Assembly (NCBI GenBank): GCA_025200525.1
Contig: CM045758.1
Location: forward strand, 170,824,101-170,888,100
Length of the DNA: 64,000 bases
Direction: 5' to 3'
Source: Camellia lanceoleosa
Lineage: Eukaryota > Streptophyta > Magnoliopsida > Ericales > Theaceae
Positions 23,266-34,829 of this stretch are shown here, piece by piece. A program made the position numbers and the translations under genes. Under the pieces are notes generated by a model. It had not been told where the DNA came from. It did no database searches and was given only the letters and a program-made list of their open reading frames with translations. Position 1 is the stretch's first letter. The number at the start of each line of letters is the position of its first letter.

Positions 23266-24309
23266 GTTATGTTGGGCTATTAATTTAATTTTGTACATTT
23301 AGATTATTGTTATTTTTTCTATAATTTATCAAGTACTGCAAATAGGTAGAAATTTAAAGATAGAAATAATTGCAAAACATGAAAGTAAAAGTCAATGTTA
23401 AAATAATATATAAATATTCATGTCAGTCAGTGCTCTCCTCTTGCTCAAATAAAAAAATTTGCACTTTTATATTGTCATAAATACTTTTTTTTTTCAATTA
23501 TTTTATAATTTAATTTAGTATAGAAATTTTGGTTCTAACAAATCATGAGTTCAAATATGAAAAAAAAAATGCTACATAAAATTCTATTTATTACTTGCTT
23601 TTTAAATTTCAAAACATAAGTGAGTAGGTCTGTAATGCATTAATGAATGCGGAGTCACATTACTGTGCCTAAAGTAAGAAAATAAGATAAAAAAATGAGA
23701 ATGTATCGCATTGTTTTTTAAATATTTTCATCCCCGTTATTTTTATTATTATGCACTCTGTATACATAAGGAAAAATGTCGGGAGAATTTTAGAAAATTG
23801 AATTTTAGGAAAAAAAAATTGCAAAACATAGGGGATTAAAAAAAATATTATAAAAAGGTAAATCTAATGTTTCAATTACCAAAATACCCCTCTAACTTCC
23901 CTCTCTATTCCTCTTTCGTTCCCACCTTCTTTAAATATCGATCAACCTTCTACTATCCTCTTTTATCCCCTCATCATTATTATCACTCACTCCAGTGACC
24001 CTTGCGACACCTAGATACCAACACAATTACCGCGATACTCAACTACCATCGCAACCATTGAGATTAGATCATAACACCCTCACAACCATTACGAACAGAT
24101 TTCTTTATCTTTTTCATCTATCTCTCTATATATATATTAGTATTTTGAGATCTGATCCAAATTGAAGGAGTTAAGGTGAAGGAGATTTGAGTGTCACGAT
24201 GGTGGCTGATGGGAAAGGACCAAGTTGGGAGATAAGTTAAGGAAGGGCCGATTGTGGCGGTGGTGCGACATGAAAGGAAGTTAAAACAAGGTTGCGTTGT
24301 ATTAATTGT

Positions 24310-24855
24310 TGTGGGGATATATTTTCTGAGTACCAACACGTGGCAAGGTGACGCCGACGTGTCAGTCAAGGTGCCACGTGCCGTGGTAGTTATGCCGAGG
24401 TGATCTCATAGTTGCCGAGGTTATCTGTGAGAATACCGGAATCCGAGATAAGCGGATGAGGGACAAGAGTCTTAGAATGGGAGAAGACTACGGTTTGGAT
24501 TAAGATGAGACTCTTAGAGAGTTTATCCTAATCCTACTGCGAGTCCAAGATTAGCAGTAATCCTTAATCCATTAGAGCTAGGCTTCTATTTGGGACTAGG
24601 ATTGTGTTGGCTATAAAAGGGAGGCACCCCTATGGGTCTAAGTTATGTCTTTTATGCTCTGTCTAGTGAGTTAAGCACTATTGGTTATTTTTGAGAGATA
24701 TGGAGTACTGATTTGATCATCGAAGTACCCCCGGGTGGACGAGCCACTATTGGAGACTCTTTTTTCTATTGCAGGTCAGACAAGTGCCATCTATTCTGCC
24801 GGTGTTCTTCCGTTGAGTACTAAGTTGGCCGTATGGTCGGAAATTGACACACACA
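24310..24855 (+). repeat. 5' LTR of element A
   Basis: 546 bp, TG...CA, with TATA box TATAAA at 24612-24617. Same length as the 3' LTR, differing by scattered substitutions. Confidence 0.85.
24612..24617 (+). promoter_or_regulatory. TATA box of the element A 5' LTR
   Basis: GGCTATAAAAGGGAGG lies about 300 bp into the LTR. The same motif occurs at the same offset in the 3' LTR (29955-29960) and the related LTR (22980-22985). Confidence 0.6.
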
Positions 24856-24890
24856 ATTTGGCGCCGTCTGTGGGAAAGAAAGGAGAATAG

Positions 24891-25340
24891 ATGGCCATCA
24901 CCGTACAAGATCAACGTGTTGAACACGACGAGTTTAGCGAAGATGGAGAGTCTGTCGACATAAATGAAATGAAAACCCTTTCAGAAGGGACGCGAAGACA
25001 GAGGGTATGAGCGCTCCCAAGGAGATGACATTCAAGTATAGAAGAGCTCAGCTTAAGTGAGCAGATCTTGGATTTCAAGCCCCGGACCCCAGATCCCGAA
25101 AGACAAGATCTCGACCTAGATAAACAAGTCCGAGAAGAGAAAAGCTCAACCTGAGTGAGCAGATCCAAGATTCCAGAAGACATGATCTCGGCCTGGATGA
25201 ATAGGTCCGAGAAGAGAAGAGCTCAACCTGAGTGAGCAGATCCAAGATTCCAGAAGACAAGATCTCGACATTTAAGTCCGAGAAGAAAAACGGCTCACCG
25301 ATGCGAGGCCGAGGTAACGATGAATAACTTAGATTCATTA
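24891..25340 (+). pseudogene. Gag N-terminal remnant and short direct repeats in element A
   Basis: An ATG at 24891 opens about 38 codons (MAITVQDQRV...) before a stop. The position directly after the LTR is where gag starts in Tat elements. The following DNA has three diverged direct copies of an about 60-bp unit around GAGCTCAACCTGAGTGAGCAGATC (near 25050, 25145 and 25220). Nothing resembling the central gag domain follows. Confidence 0.45.
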
Positions 25341-25555
25341 TATGGCAGAGTCGAATCTTGCATATAATGGAGTTAAACTAAGTTGGAGTAACATAGGCTT
25401 GCCATGTTGGCAGAATCAAACTCAGGTTGAAACCAAATAAAATCAACAGAGAAATCAAGGCTAACAACCTCGACTTGAAACCAACTTCGGCGAACAAGAT
25501 CACATGCACAAGCTTAATGTGAACATAAGTCCACATTAGGGGGCAGAGAGTTATA

Positions 25556-26130
25556 AATAATGTTTAACACTTGTTGAAATTTGTAGCAATTTATAAGTTG
25601 AAGTTAAACCGATGTTATGTTTAACATTTGTTGAAATTTGTAGCAATTTACAAGTTGAAGTTAAACCGATGTTATGTTTAACATTTGTTGAAATTTGTAG
25701 CAATTTACAGGTTGAAGTTAAACCGAGATGATGTTTAACACTTGTTGAAATTTGTAGCAATTTACAAGTTGAAGTTAAACCGATGTTATGTTAACACTTG
25801 TTAAAATTTGTAGCAATTTACAAGTTGAAGTTAAACCGAGATTATTATTTAACACTTGTAGAAATTTACAAGTTGGTTAACCCGAAGAAGATGCTTAACA
25901 CTTGTTAAAATTTGTAGCAATTTACAAGATAACGTTAAGCCGACATATGATCATCTGTTGAAATTTGCAGCAATTTACAGGTTGAAATAAAAGCTAAGTA
26001 TATTGTTTAAACACTTGTTGAAATTTGTAGCAATTTACAAGTAGATCATTGTTTAGCACTTGTTATAACTTGAGGAAAGTTTATAGGTTGGAATTAAAAC
26101 AGTATGTGTTTTACACTTGTTGAAATTTAT
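25556..26130. repeat. Tandem array, about 58-bp unit, next to the antisense ORF
   Basis: About eight to ten copies, increasingly diverged, of a unit containing TTAACA(C/T)TTGTTGAAATTTG, TAGCAATTTA and CAAGTTGAAGTTAAACCGA. The array ends shortly before the 3' end of the antisense ORF. Element B has an unrelated 62-bp array in the same relative place (59180-59970). Confidence 0.85.
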
Positions 26131-26425
26131 GAGAAGTTTGCAGGTCAGTATCTTGCCGAAGTAAAGCTTGTAGTTATTATACCCGAGGTATGTGACCCCG
26201 AGAAGATTGCACAAAGAAGGCAAAGTGTGAGAGGCATGCAAAATATCCTAAGTATAGAATCATACAGAAGTAATCAAGAGAAAATAAAGATTGAAGCATT
26301 TAGAAAAAACAGTTTTAGTTTTTCACAAAAAATGGTACAATCAAAGAGTAACTGTTCAGAAGACGGCACATCGGCCATATAAAAAGCTCGCAAAATACAA
26401 AAGAAACGAAAGAAAAACATGGAAA

Positions 26426-27142
26426 TTAAGGTTCCTCAGCATCAATAGCAACTTGGGTCTGGACATCAGACGATTGTTGTGTAGATACCTCGGCAGCCTT
26501 GGCAACTTCGTCACCATTATCGTCCTGAGTTAGGTCCAGGACCTGTTCATTCAAAGAAGGAGACTTAGCCTCAACAACCCCTTTGGATTTCCTAACCAAA
26601 GCCTCATCTTCATCCTCATCTTCATCTTCAGACTCAGCTTCACCTTCAGATTGAACTGGTGGTGGTGGAGGGAAAGGAAGAGAAATGGCGTCGGCCTTTC
26701 TCAGAGGCGAGTCCTCAGGAACATCAAGCTTTTTGGCAAGGGAGATCCAACCAAGGGAAAAACCCTTGTTGCATGCCTCCCTCACTTGTTTTTCATAGGC
26801 CTCGGTGACGTCGACTATGCCTTCATCGTATGCCTTCGCATCAGCTGCATCGATTTCAGCTTGCTTGGTGGCCAGGGCCTTCTCAAGTTCCTTCTCGGCT
26901 TGGGCCGTCTTCTCTTCGGCCTCCCTCTTTTGAGCTTCGGTAACTTTTTTGATAGCTTCGCTAGATCGCTTTCCTCGGCTACTGTTGGTGCAATGGCGAC
27001 CTCGGCTGTCTTCCAGCTTCTTCATTTTTAATTAAAGACTTTTGTTGGTTTTCTGAAGGGCAGTTAACTCCCTCTTCATATCGGTCAACTTCTCCCTATT
27101 CTCAAAAGATTGTATGTAGAATGAGTGGGCATGCTGAACAGC
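26426..27142 (-). pseudogene. Element A antisense ORF, exon 3 (coiled coil plus acidic tail)
   Basis: The exon follows a CTCTTTCAG acceptor and begins AVQHAHSF, phase 0. It contains a Lys/Glu/Ala heptad-rich coiled-coil region, then a conserved SLAKKLDVPEDSP-like segment, Pro run, Glu/Asp-rich tract and a Gln/Asp-rich tail ending at 26426. One in-frame TAA near 27033 breaks the early part. Its counterpart in element B (60223-60933) begins ALQKSQVAH at the same splice point and contains SWKAAAKKLDYGHDS. The similarity is moderate in the coiled coil and clear at these anchors. Confidence 0.75.
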
Positions 27143-27229
27143 CTGAAAGAGCATAAAGCGAAAGTTATTACAAAGTTTTACAAGTATGAAAAGATGAAGA
27201 AAGACAGGTTACCAAGTGAAGAAACTTAC
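27143..27229 (-). other. Intron 2 of the element A antisense ORF (87 bp, phase 0)
   Basis: GTAAGTTT...CTCTTTCAG on the minus strand. The intron in element B at 60934-61020 is also 87 bp and phase 0. Confidence 0.7.
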
Positions 27230-28031
27230 TTGAACACAACGTTGAAGCATAAGAGCATAGTTTTCGTACTCGCTTATCTCGGCATTCTTTTCAAGATCGC
27301 CAGGAAGAAGAAGAGCAGTACTGAGGGCTACGCCGATATTGATGTCGTTGGCACTGTCCCTGGCCATGACAGGCTTATTTTCTAGAGTGATTGCAGGCGC
27401 CCAGGGGATATCTGGTTTTTTAGACCTCAAGGTTGTCGCAGACGACGACTTCAGCTTCTTCAATTTGGAGGACTCAAAGGGTTGGGCCTCAGCAGACCTT
27501 TTGGCAGGAACAGAAGAAGTCTTTTCACTCTCAGCCAGTTTAGAAATGGGCGAATTATCCTCAGAGTGAACCTGAGTTACTTTGGCCTGTGGCTGGGCCT
27601 TTTTTACTCTTTTTGGCTTCGGTGGGAGCATGGTCTGTGTTGGCCGAACGTCAACATCGGTAGGGAGGCTGGACAAAAGATCCTTGGCAACTGGTTTTGC
27701 ACGACCATCTCAGCAGTTCGGACAAGTCTTCGCCGATGTTTCCGTTCAGGTACAGGGATCAAGTATGGGGCCGAAGTTGATGGCTGATCAGCTGGATCCG
27801 ATGTTGATCCTTGATCTGTTCGGGATACAGACACAGTTTGGGTTGTGGCAGAAGGTGGAGAAAGGCTTTTCTTCTTCCTTTTAGGGACGTCGGGCAAAAT
27901 CGACTTGTATGTTGGAATGGAGTTGAGAAACAAAGGCACTTTCCTTTTCTGGACTGGCAAGTCCAAAAGCTTCTTCAAATATTTGCTAGGGACATAGGAT
28001 TGGCGAAAGCTTTTTGATGGCTTACGAACAT
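27230..28031 (-). pseudogene. Element A antisense ORF, exon 2
   Basis: The exon starts after TTTTTGCAG and ends before GTAAGT. The first part (DVRKPSKSF..., KSILPDVPKRKKK) is basic; the last part holds PWAPAITLENKPVMARDS, matching a WAPTATFKGRAITASDS stretch in element B. The reading frame shifts once near 27690. This conserved WAP...DS segment is what I associate with the 'putative plant transposon/transposase-28-like' antisense ORFs of Tat elements (established in that literature; not searched here). Confidence 0.7.
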
Positions 28032-28114
28032 CTGCAAAAAGAACATACATTAGAAACAGACAGAGTATTGAGGACTTGAAAAGAAACAACTAAGTATTAA
28101 CACTGGGCTCTTAC
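28032..28114 (-). other. Intron 1 of the element A antisense ORF (83 bp, phase 1)
   Basis: GTAAGAG...TTTTTGCAG on the minus strand. Splicing gives G+AT (Asp). The matching intron in element B (61686-61776) is also phase 1 and gives G+AC (Asp). Confidence 0.7.
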
Positions 28115-28648
28115 CCTTGCCCTCTTTAACTGACCTAGGATGAGGGTAGAGATGAGCATCCTCGTCTGGGGCAAACTCCCAATTTCCCGAGGTAATGAGA
28201 TAGTCATCTCCAGCCCCCTTGTTGGAGTCTGGGAAGTCGGCTACAATTTTGAACTCTGTAGACCTCGGCTTAAGATAATAGACGTAGCCTTTTTCTTTCA
28301 GATTGAGAGCACACATGGTGTAACAGTACTGAATATCAGCTAAAGTTATCCTGACATTTTCCTGTTTGGCTAAGGCTATAATACCATTAATCACTCGATA
28401 AGAGTTAATGGTAAGTTGCACGGGGTTCAACTTATAGTAATGGAGAATTTCACGAAAAAGGGGATTAAGTGGAAGCCGAAGTCCACATTCAGTAAAAGCA
28501 ACAATGGGAAAGGGCATTATACATCTATGGGCATGATAGAGTCATCATCCCCAGCTAGTCTCAGATGGACGTCGACAGGAATGGTGAATTCTTCCCTAAA
28601 GTATTCAAGTTTGGTTGGGGTATCTATCCTATGTTTCCACATGCCCAT
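28115..28648 (-). pseudogene. Element A antisense ORF, exon 1
   Basis: From ATG at 28648 (MGMWKHR) through EEFTIPVDVHLRLA, GLRLPLNPLFREIL and LTINSYRVING to the donor G|GTAAGAG at 28114. A frameshift lies near 28515. Element B shows the same order: FRKDYHIPDDVHLSLA, GLRFPVQPLLCEFL and LSTNSYRIING (60-70% identical by eye in these blocks). The exon ends after the first base of a codon (phase 1), completed to GAT (Asp) by exon 2. Confidence 0.75.
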
Positions 28649-29652
28649 AATGTCGGCGTAAAGGTATTCGACTTCAGAAAGGAGATGTTCTTAAAGGGTT
28701 TTTAAGACCTCGGCAAAACCTAGGTTAATACTGGTAAGGGTTGTTTCAGTTTTTCCTAAGAATTAGTAGGTTCTATAAACAAATCCCAAAACTGAATCTA
28801 TGAAAGCAAAGATTGGGGGCACAGATTTGGAAGGAAACACAGAAAACAAGAAACAAAGAATGAAGTTTCAGAATCAAGAACAGAGGTAAGGTTCTCAAAA
28901 GTATAAAGAATACAGGAGATATAGGGTCAAGAACAGTGACAAAAAAGTGCTGAAACAGTGCAAGTGTTCAAAACATGGACAAAAGCAAAATTAAAGCATT
29001 CAGATATGTGGTTCGCAAGATAGATGTTTGAACAAGACAGTAATGGCAAACTAATAATGAAGAATATCGAAGGCGTTAAGAATGAAAAGAACGGTGGCTT
29101 ACCAAGAAAAATGAAGCCGGTATAAAGATTGCCGAAGTCAGGCGACGGTTGCAGACACAACGGAATGACGAAAGCTTTACTGGAATGAAAGAATGATAGC
29201 AGTTGCAAAGCTTGAGGTTTGAGCAATGGCAGATTCAAGGGAAAGAGTTTAGAGAGAGAGAAAGTAAGTAAAATCGATTGCAAAAGTGAAGAGACAAAAG
29301 CAAGAGGCAAAAATTTTGTCAAAAAACTTGAAACGGCGGCAAAAATAGAAGCATTTAATACACCTGGAATATCGCATGCGTCAGATGGTGCAGACAGATG
29401 CAAGACGGCTTACAAGCGCGTCACAAATACGAACCAATGAAGGTGAAACACGTAAGAAAAGCGGTTGAAAAGTGATGCATGACAGCTCATGCACGTAAAA
29501 GAGTTCATTAGAATTCTTGTTCTTAGAAGAAGACATGTCGGCCTGAAATGAACAATCTCGGCTGAAGAGTTCTTATGCCGATGTACTGGAAATAGGAACG
29601 ATATAGGTTCCATCACCTCAGAATACCGAGGTAATAGAACCTAGGGGGCAGT

Positions 29653-30198
29653 TGTGGAGATATATTTTCTGAGTACCAACACGTGGCAAGGTGACGCCGA
29701 CGTGTCAGCTGAGGTGCCACATGCCGTTGTAGTTATGCCAAGGTGATCTCATAGTTGCCGAGGTTATCTGTGAGAATACCTGAATCCGAAATAAGCAGAT
29801 GAGGGACAAGAGTCCTAGAATGGGAGAAGATTACAATTTGGATTAAGATGAGACTCTTAGAGAGTTTATCCTAATCCTACTAAAAGTCTAAGATTAGTAG
29901 TAAACCTGAGTCCATTAGAGTTAGGCTTCTATTTGGGACTAGGATTGTGTTGGCTATAAAAGGGAGGCACCCCTATGGGTCTAAGGTATGTCTTTTATGC
30001 TCTGTCTAGTGAGTTAAACATTATTGGTTATCTTTGAGAGATATGGAGTACTGATTTGATCGTCGGAGTACCCTCGGGTGGACGAGCCACTGCTGGAGAC
30101 TCTTCTTTTTGTTGCAGGTCAGACAGGTGCCATCTATTCTGCCGGTGTTCCCTAGTTGAGTACTAAGTTGACAGTGTGGTCGGAAATTGACACACACA
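29653..30198 (+). repeat. 3' LTR of element A
   Basis: 546 bp, starts TGTGGAGATAT after the purine tract, ends CACACACA, followed by the TSD ATTGT. TATA box at 29955-29960. Confidence 0.85.
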
Positions 30199-30203
30199 AT
30201 TGT

Positions 30204-32474
30204 GTAACAGGAAATGGGGTTAACATAGGGCACAAGGTGAGAGAGGGTTCAATTGTAGCGGTGGTGCGACAACAATGAATGGTATGAATGAGATTGGCAA
30301 TGGTGGTGTTGGGTATGGGAGAGTTGGCAACCAGGTAAGAAGGTGTAAGTGGGTAGGGAAAGAGGTAAGGGTATTTTAGTCACATGCTTCATATACTTGA
30401 TATATTGATTTTATTCTTTTTATTTGTAGTAATATTTCAAAAAAAGTTTTTATCTTAATATTATTTGCTCCAAAAGCCAATTTTTAGAAAGTTTACTTGG
30501 CTTGTTTTCATTTTTCAAAAAATACTTTTTAGAAAATTTTATTTTCTTATTTTTCATATTTTTTTATTTTTACTGAATTTTTTTAATATTTTAAGTAATT
30601 TTTTTACTTTTTAAACATACCTAACATAAATACACCTAAAAAGTAAAAAAATTGTAAAAAAAATCTGTTAAAAATTCACTAAATACCAAAAATACAAAAA
30701 AATATAAGAATTTAGTACATTTTTTGTATTTTTATATATTTATTAATTTTTTAAAATATTTTTTCACAAATTTTTTACTTTTTAGATACATCTAAGTAAG
30801 GTGCATCTAAAAAAGTAAAAAAAATGTTTAAAATTTTACAAATATTCACTAAAAACAAAAAAAAAAAACACGAAAACTAAAAAAGTTAATTTTTAAAAAA
30901 TTTAATCCAAAAAATTCAAACCAAACACACTGAAATTTTATATTCATTGTTGAGTTTATTCTAATATTTTAGTGCTGGCAGTCTATGCGTAAATGGTGAT
31001 TGGGTGAAGGGAACAGATGTTTGTGTTGTTCAAAGTTTCTTTTGGAAATTCAGTGTAATTTGGGTAGGTGGATGATGATTCATGGGGATGATCAAATCAT
31101 GAGCCAATAGAGGGAAGTTTGTCTCCTTCTTTCATAGGTAGTTCCATGTTTGGTTCAATCTCTCTTTTTTCCTCATTTCAACATGCATATATATATGGCA
31201 TTTCCTTGTAACAAAACCCTTCAAAGTTGTTTGCTTGAGTTGAGAGAGGCCCTTCAAAGTTTATTAAACATGCCCGCTTTGAGCTAGCCTTACACAGATA
31301 CCCAAAACATAAAATGTGCATTATACACATTTGTCTACATATATATAAATAAAGGATACTGTATTATATAATCTAAAATATCCCTATAAAGCAAATACTG
31401 GAAATAGTGTTGATGTCAAATAATTTTTATTTTTAAAAAAGTCCTCTGTCATTGTAACTTTTAAATTCAATTATATTTACTTATATGTAACCATTATACT
31501 TTAATTGTAAATTGCAGTGTTGACTACTTTTAGTAATTATTATTATTTATAAAATCTATACTAAGTGTACATGATTTTTATTTTTTATATTTTTTAAATA
31601 CCATCAAAATTTATAATTTCTTACAATTTTAACAACACATAGGGTGTATATATTAGTTGTTTTTAAACATTAATCTGCACTATGTATCATTTGACATTTG
31701 TCAATTTATTTTTAAAAAATTCAACAAAAAATACTGAATTATATTATTTTAACAAACGAATATCAAATTAAAACAACACATTCATTGTCCAAGAGAAAAA
31801 AATAAGGGAAAAATACAAGTCAGTGTAATTTTTTAAAATTAGTTACATATTAATGATAAACTTTATAAATATTTATAATTAATATTATAAACTTTTTCAT
31901 GTATATGAAGTTATTTTTTTTATTTTTTATTTTTTGGTAAAGACTCATTGGGCTATAATTCCCCCAAAAAATAATTTCTGGTATATATTTTAGAAAATGA
32001 GAATTTATGTTTAGTTACAATTCTTAGAAATTATTTTTAAACGGATATTTATTGAACTTTTTTTTATATGTTAGTCAAATTTTTATTTTTTGTTTTTTAG
32101 ATATCAAGATTAGATACATACTAAAATATAAAAAGAAATCACTTAAAACAAACGTGCACACATATTTTTCTTCAAATGTTCTTCTATTTTTAGTGCTTTT
32201 TTAAAAATATTTTAATTAATTTATTTTATTTTTTAGATGAACGTAAATTTAAAATGTACAGAGAATCAATTAAAATATAAAAATAAATCAAAACTTATCT
32301 AAAGTAATTTTTGAAAAATAAAATCAAAAGAAACAAAAATGTTTTTTTTTTTTAATCTAAAAGGACCAAAAAAAAAAAGACAGAATTTCAACACAGTGAG
32401 ATAGATAAAAAAAAAAAAAATTATAAAAATGTATATGAGATGCAAGTTATAAAAATGTATATGAGACAAAAAAA
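30204..32474. other. AT-rich intergenic DNA
   Basis: No gene seen. The sequence either side of element A is the same low-copy stretch (it contains GTGGCGGTGGTGCGACA on the left and GTAGCGGTGGTGCGACA on the right). Around 30610-30860 there is an inverted pair built on CACCTAAAAAGTAAAAAA and its complement, so a decayed foldback is likely. Confidence 0.45.
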
Positions 32475-32796
32475 ATGTTTGGTTTGTATTTGGGAGATGG
32501 GTTTTAGAAAAAAAATTCTAAAAAATTATTTGGTTTGAGTTTTTCTTAAAAAATTTTCAAAATCACTTTTTCTCTCTTACACATCAATCAATCACTTTTT
32601 TTCTCTCCTCTCTCATTCTCAATTACTTTTTCTCTCTCATACACATCTACTAAAGTTCTCCTAAAATATCAAATCACCCTAAACTCTAAAAAAAACAACT
32701 CTCTCAAAATATACAATCAAATAAATCAAAAAAATTTCTAAACTCTCTCTCTAAATTTTTTTTCAAAAATAACCCTCCAAAAAACAAACTAAACAA
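32475..32796. mobile_element. TIR element (about 320 bp) with TGTTTGGTTTGTATTTGGGA end
   Basis: The left end TGTTTGGTTTGTATTTGGGA and the complement of the right end (TGTTTAGTTTGTTTTTTGGA) are inverted repeats, and both continue into GGGTT(T/A)T..AAAAAAA. The interior has repeats of CTTTTTCTCTC. Confidence 0.65.
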
Positions 32797-32947
32797 GTCC
32801 AAAGATTTGTAGGATAACTTACCTTCCTTTATATTATTGTTTGTGTAAAAAAAAAAAAATTCTCCCAATGAGATGTAATTCAATTAAAAAAAAGGTTGCA
32901 GAGATTGTGACGTGAGCATTGTGGCTGAGTAGGGGGGACCACTAAAG

Positions 32948-33139
32948 CTACGTTTGAGAAGATAGTTTTGAGGTTTTTTTTTTTTTTTTTTTTTTTTTTG
33001 ATTAAAATAGTCACAAATTTTTTTTTAAATTTTTTTATTTAATAAGATAAAATATTATATTTAATTTATAATTATTATATTTTTTTTCTTAAAAAAAGTT
33101 AAAAAACCAAAACCACTTAAATCTCTTTTCAAACGAGGC
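32948..33139. mobile_element. MITE related to the GCCTCGTTTG family, with poly(T)
   Basis: The left end GCTACGTTTGAGA and the right end TTTCAAACGAGGC pair as an inverted repeat. A homopolymer of about 23 T lies near 32977-32999. Confidence 0.55.
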
Positions 33140-34829
33140 TTTTCAACACAAGACCTTTTAACTCTAACTTAAAATAATTAAAAAAAATAAAAAAACCAAC
33201 TCACATCAACACCTAAGAGTTTTAGGGGTATTACATTTCAGTGTGTTAGATAAGTTTTTTTTTTTTTTTTATACTTAAATATTTTACTTTTATCGCATGA
33301 TAAAATTAAAAGTAAGTAGTGGATGGAAAATAAGTAATAACACTAATTAGTGTCACCACTAATGATATATCTACTATAATAGTGTTGTTGTGTTTATTTA
33401 TTTATTTATTTATTTATTTAAAAAAAGTGGATGCCACATCATTAATGGTTGCTTTAAAACACCACTTTTAGTGGTCTCTATCATTACTGGTGGCGGATAT
33501 ATTTTTGTTCAAACTTATTAAATCAAATCAATCCATCATATTTTAGACGGATGCATAATGACGAGTAAATAATTGTGAATTGATTTTTTTTAATTCGCCT
33601 AGTTTTGGACGGATGGCGAATTTAAGATTCTTTTGGCCGTAACAGAACCACTAATTTGCGAGCACCCCTAATAATTTGTAAGACTTTGTGTTTTCAATTT
33701 ATTTATATATTCTATTTATGTTTTTAATTGAAAAAGAGTTTAAATATTCTGTTAAATATATTCTGTTGAAAAAAAAAATTCAACTTGAATATATTTTTTG
33801 AATTGAAAAAAATAAATGTATTATTTATCTATATTTTTTGGTTTTTAAATCTAATTCTAAAAATAATAAATAAATAAGATGATATATGCTGAATGGTTTT
33901 TATTTTCAAAAACAGATATAGATGTAACAATACAGAGGCATACAATCTCTACTACTGCTCCGTTTATGGTTTTGGTAGTTTGAATTATTTTTATATTTTA
34001 AGAATCAAATATTGTAATACCTTATGTGAATGAAGCATGCTGTGATTGTAATATGTGGATGAGACATGCAAGATTTTAATATTCTAAAATTTCAAACTTT
34101 CTTTCTTTGGATGATGCATACAATGATTGTAATATTTTTTTTGAGTAATTGACTGCTTATATATATATATGTATATTTTGAAAAAGTGTACAAGTTAAAT
34201 TATGTTAAAAATTTATAAAATTTTAAAACGCCAAACTGATTCACGTCCATTCGCCAATTTGCTCAATTCACGTCCGCGAGATTGGCAGACGAATGTGAAT
34301 TGATTTTTTTCAATCTGTTAATTTGACGAACAGATAACAAATTAAAAGTTTCGTAACTGTAACCGACCCGCACCCATTGCTACATAAAATTACTTACATT
34401 TTATATGTTTTTAATAAATTTTTTTTCTACTGTACTATAGATTTTCTTAGTTTTAATTAGGTGATATATAGCAGAGTGGGTGTTTGAGAAGTGAGTTTAG
34501 TGACTTTTTTTATTATTAAAATAGTTAATAAAATAAAATAAATTTAAATAATTAATAAAATAAAAATATTATATTTGAATTATAATTATTTTATTTTTTT
34601 CATAATTGCTAAATTAACTATAAAAATTGTCAATTATCTTTTTAAATATAATGTTTTTAATTAAATTAAAATAATAAAGTGTTAAAAAGTGAACTAAAAT
34701 ACAACCCAGCCCAAAGAAAGAGGAGGTAAGGACGGACTGAGACATCGCATAAAGAGCTGACACCTGTCTTTCTTTCTATAGACGAGACTTGACCCTGCTT
34801 TGTTACTGTCAAAACTTTGATCACTCGAA
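33140..34829. other. AT-rich intergenic DNA with degenerate repeats
   Basis: No gene seen. There is a TTTA microsatellite at about 33390-33420. Two diverged direct copies of a segment containing TGTGAATTGATTTTTTT, GACG(G/A)A and GTAAC occur near 33570-33670 and 34290-34390, ending in GCACCC. Confidence 0.4.

Larger units (their letters stand above)
24310..30198 (+). mobile_element. Element A: complete non-autonomous Tat-like LTR retrotransposon
   Basis: The two LTRs (24310-24855 and 29653-30198) are each 546 bp, start TGTGG and end CACACACA, and are flanked by ATTGT (24305-24309 and 30199-30203). The sequence after the 5' LTR, GGCGCCGTCTGTGGGA, matches that of element B at 39691, and a purine tract (TAGGGGGCAG) precedes the 3' LTR. 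The interior (about 4.8 kb) has only a few N-terminal gag-like codons and no protease, RT, RNase H or integrase. It does carry a spliced antisense ORF homologous to that of element B. It must therefore be mobilised by a partner's proteins. Confidence 0.85.

Noticed and set aside
25556..26130. Tandem array considered as a CRISPR-like array
   Set aside because: Units are adjacent and diverge gradually, with no unique spacers, and the DNA is from a plant.
26651..27031. 126-codon plus-strand frame in element A
   Set aside because: It mirrors the coiled-coil exon 3 on the opposite strand, which has conserved counterparts in element B; this one does not.
28927..29403. 158-codon minus-strand frame in element A
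   Set aside because: Lies upstream of the antisense ORF; Ser/Leu/Phe-rich, no counterpart in element B. It may be leader of the antisense transcript.
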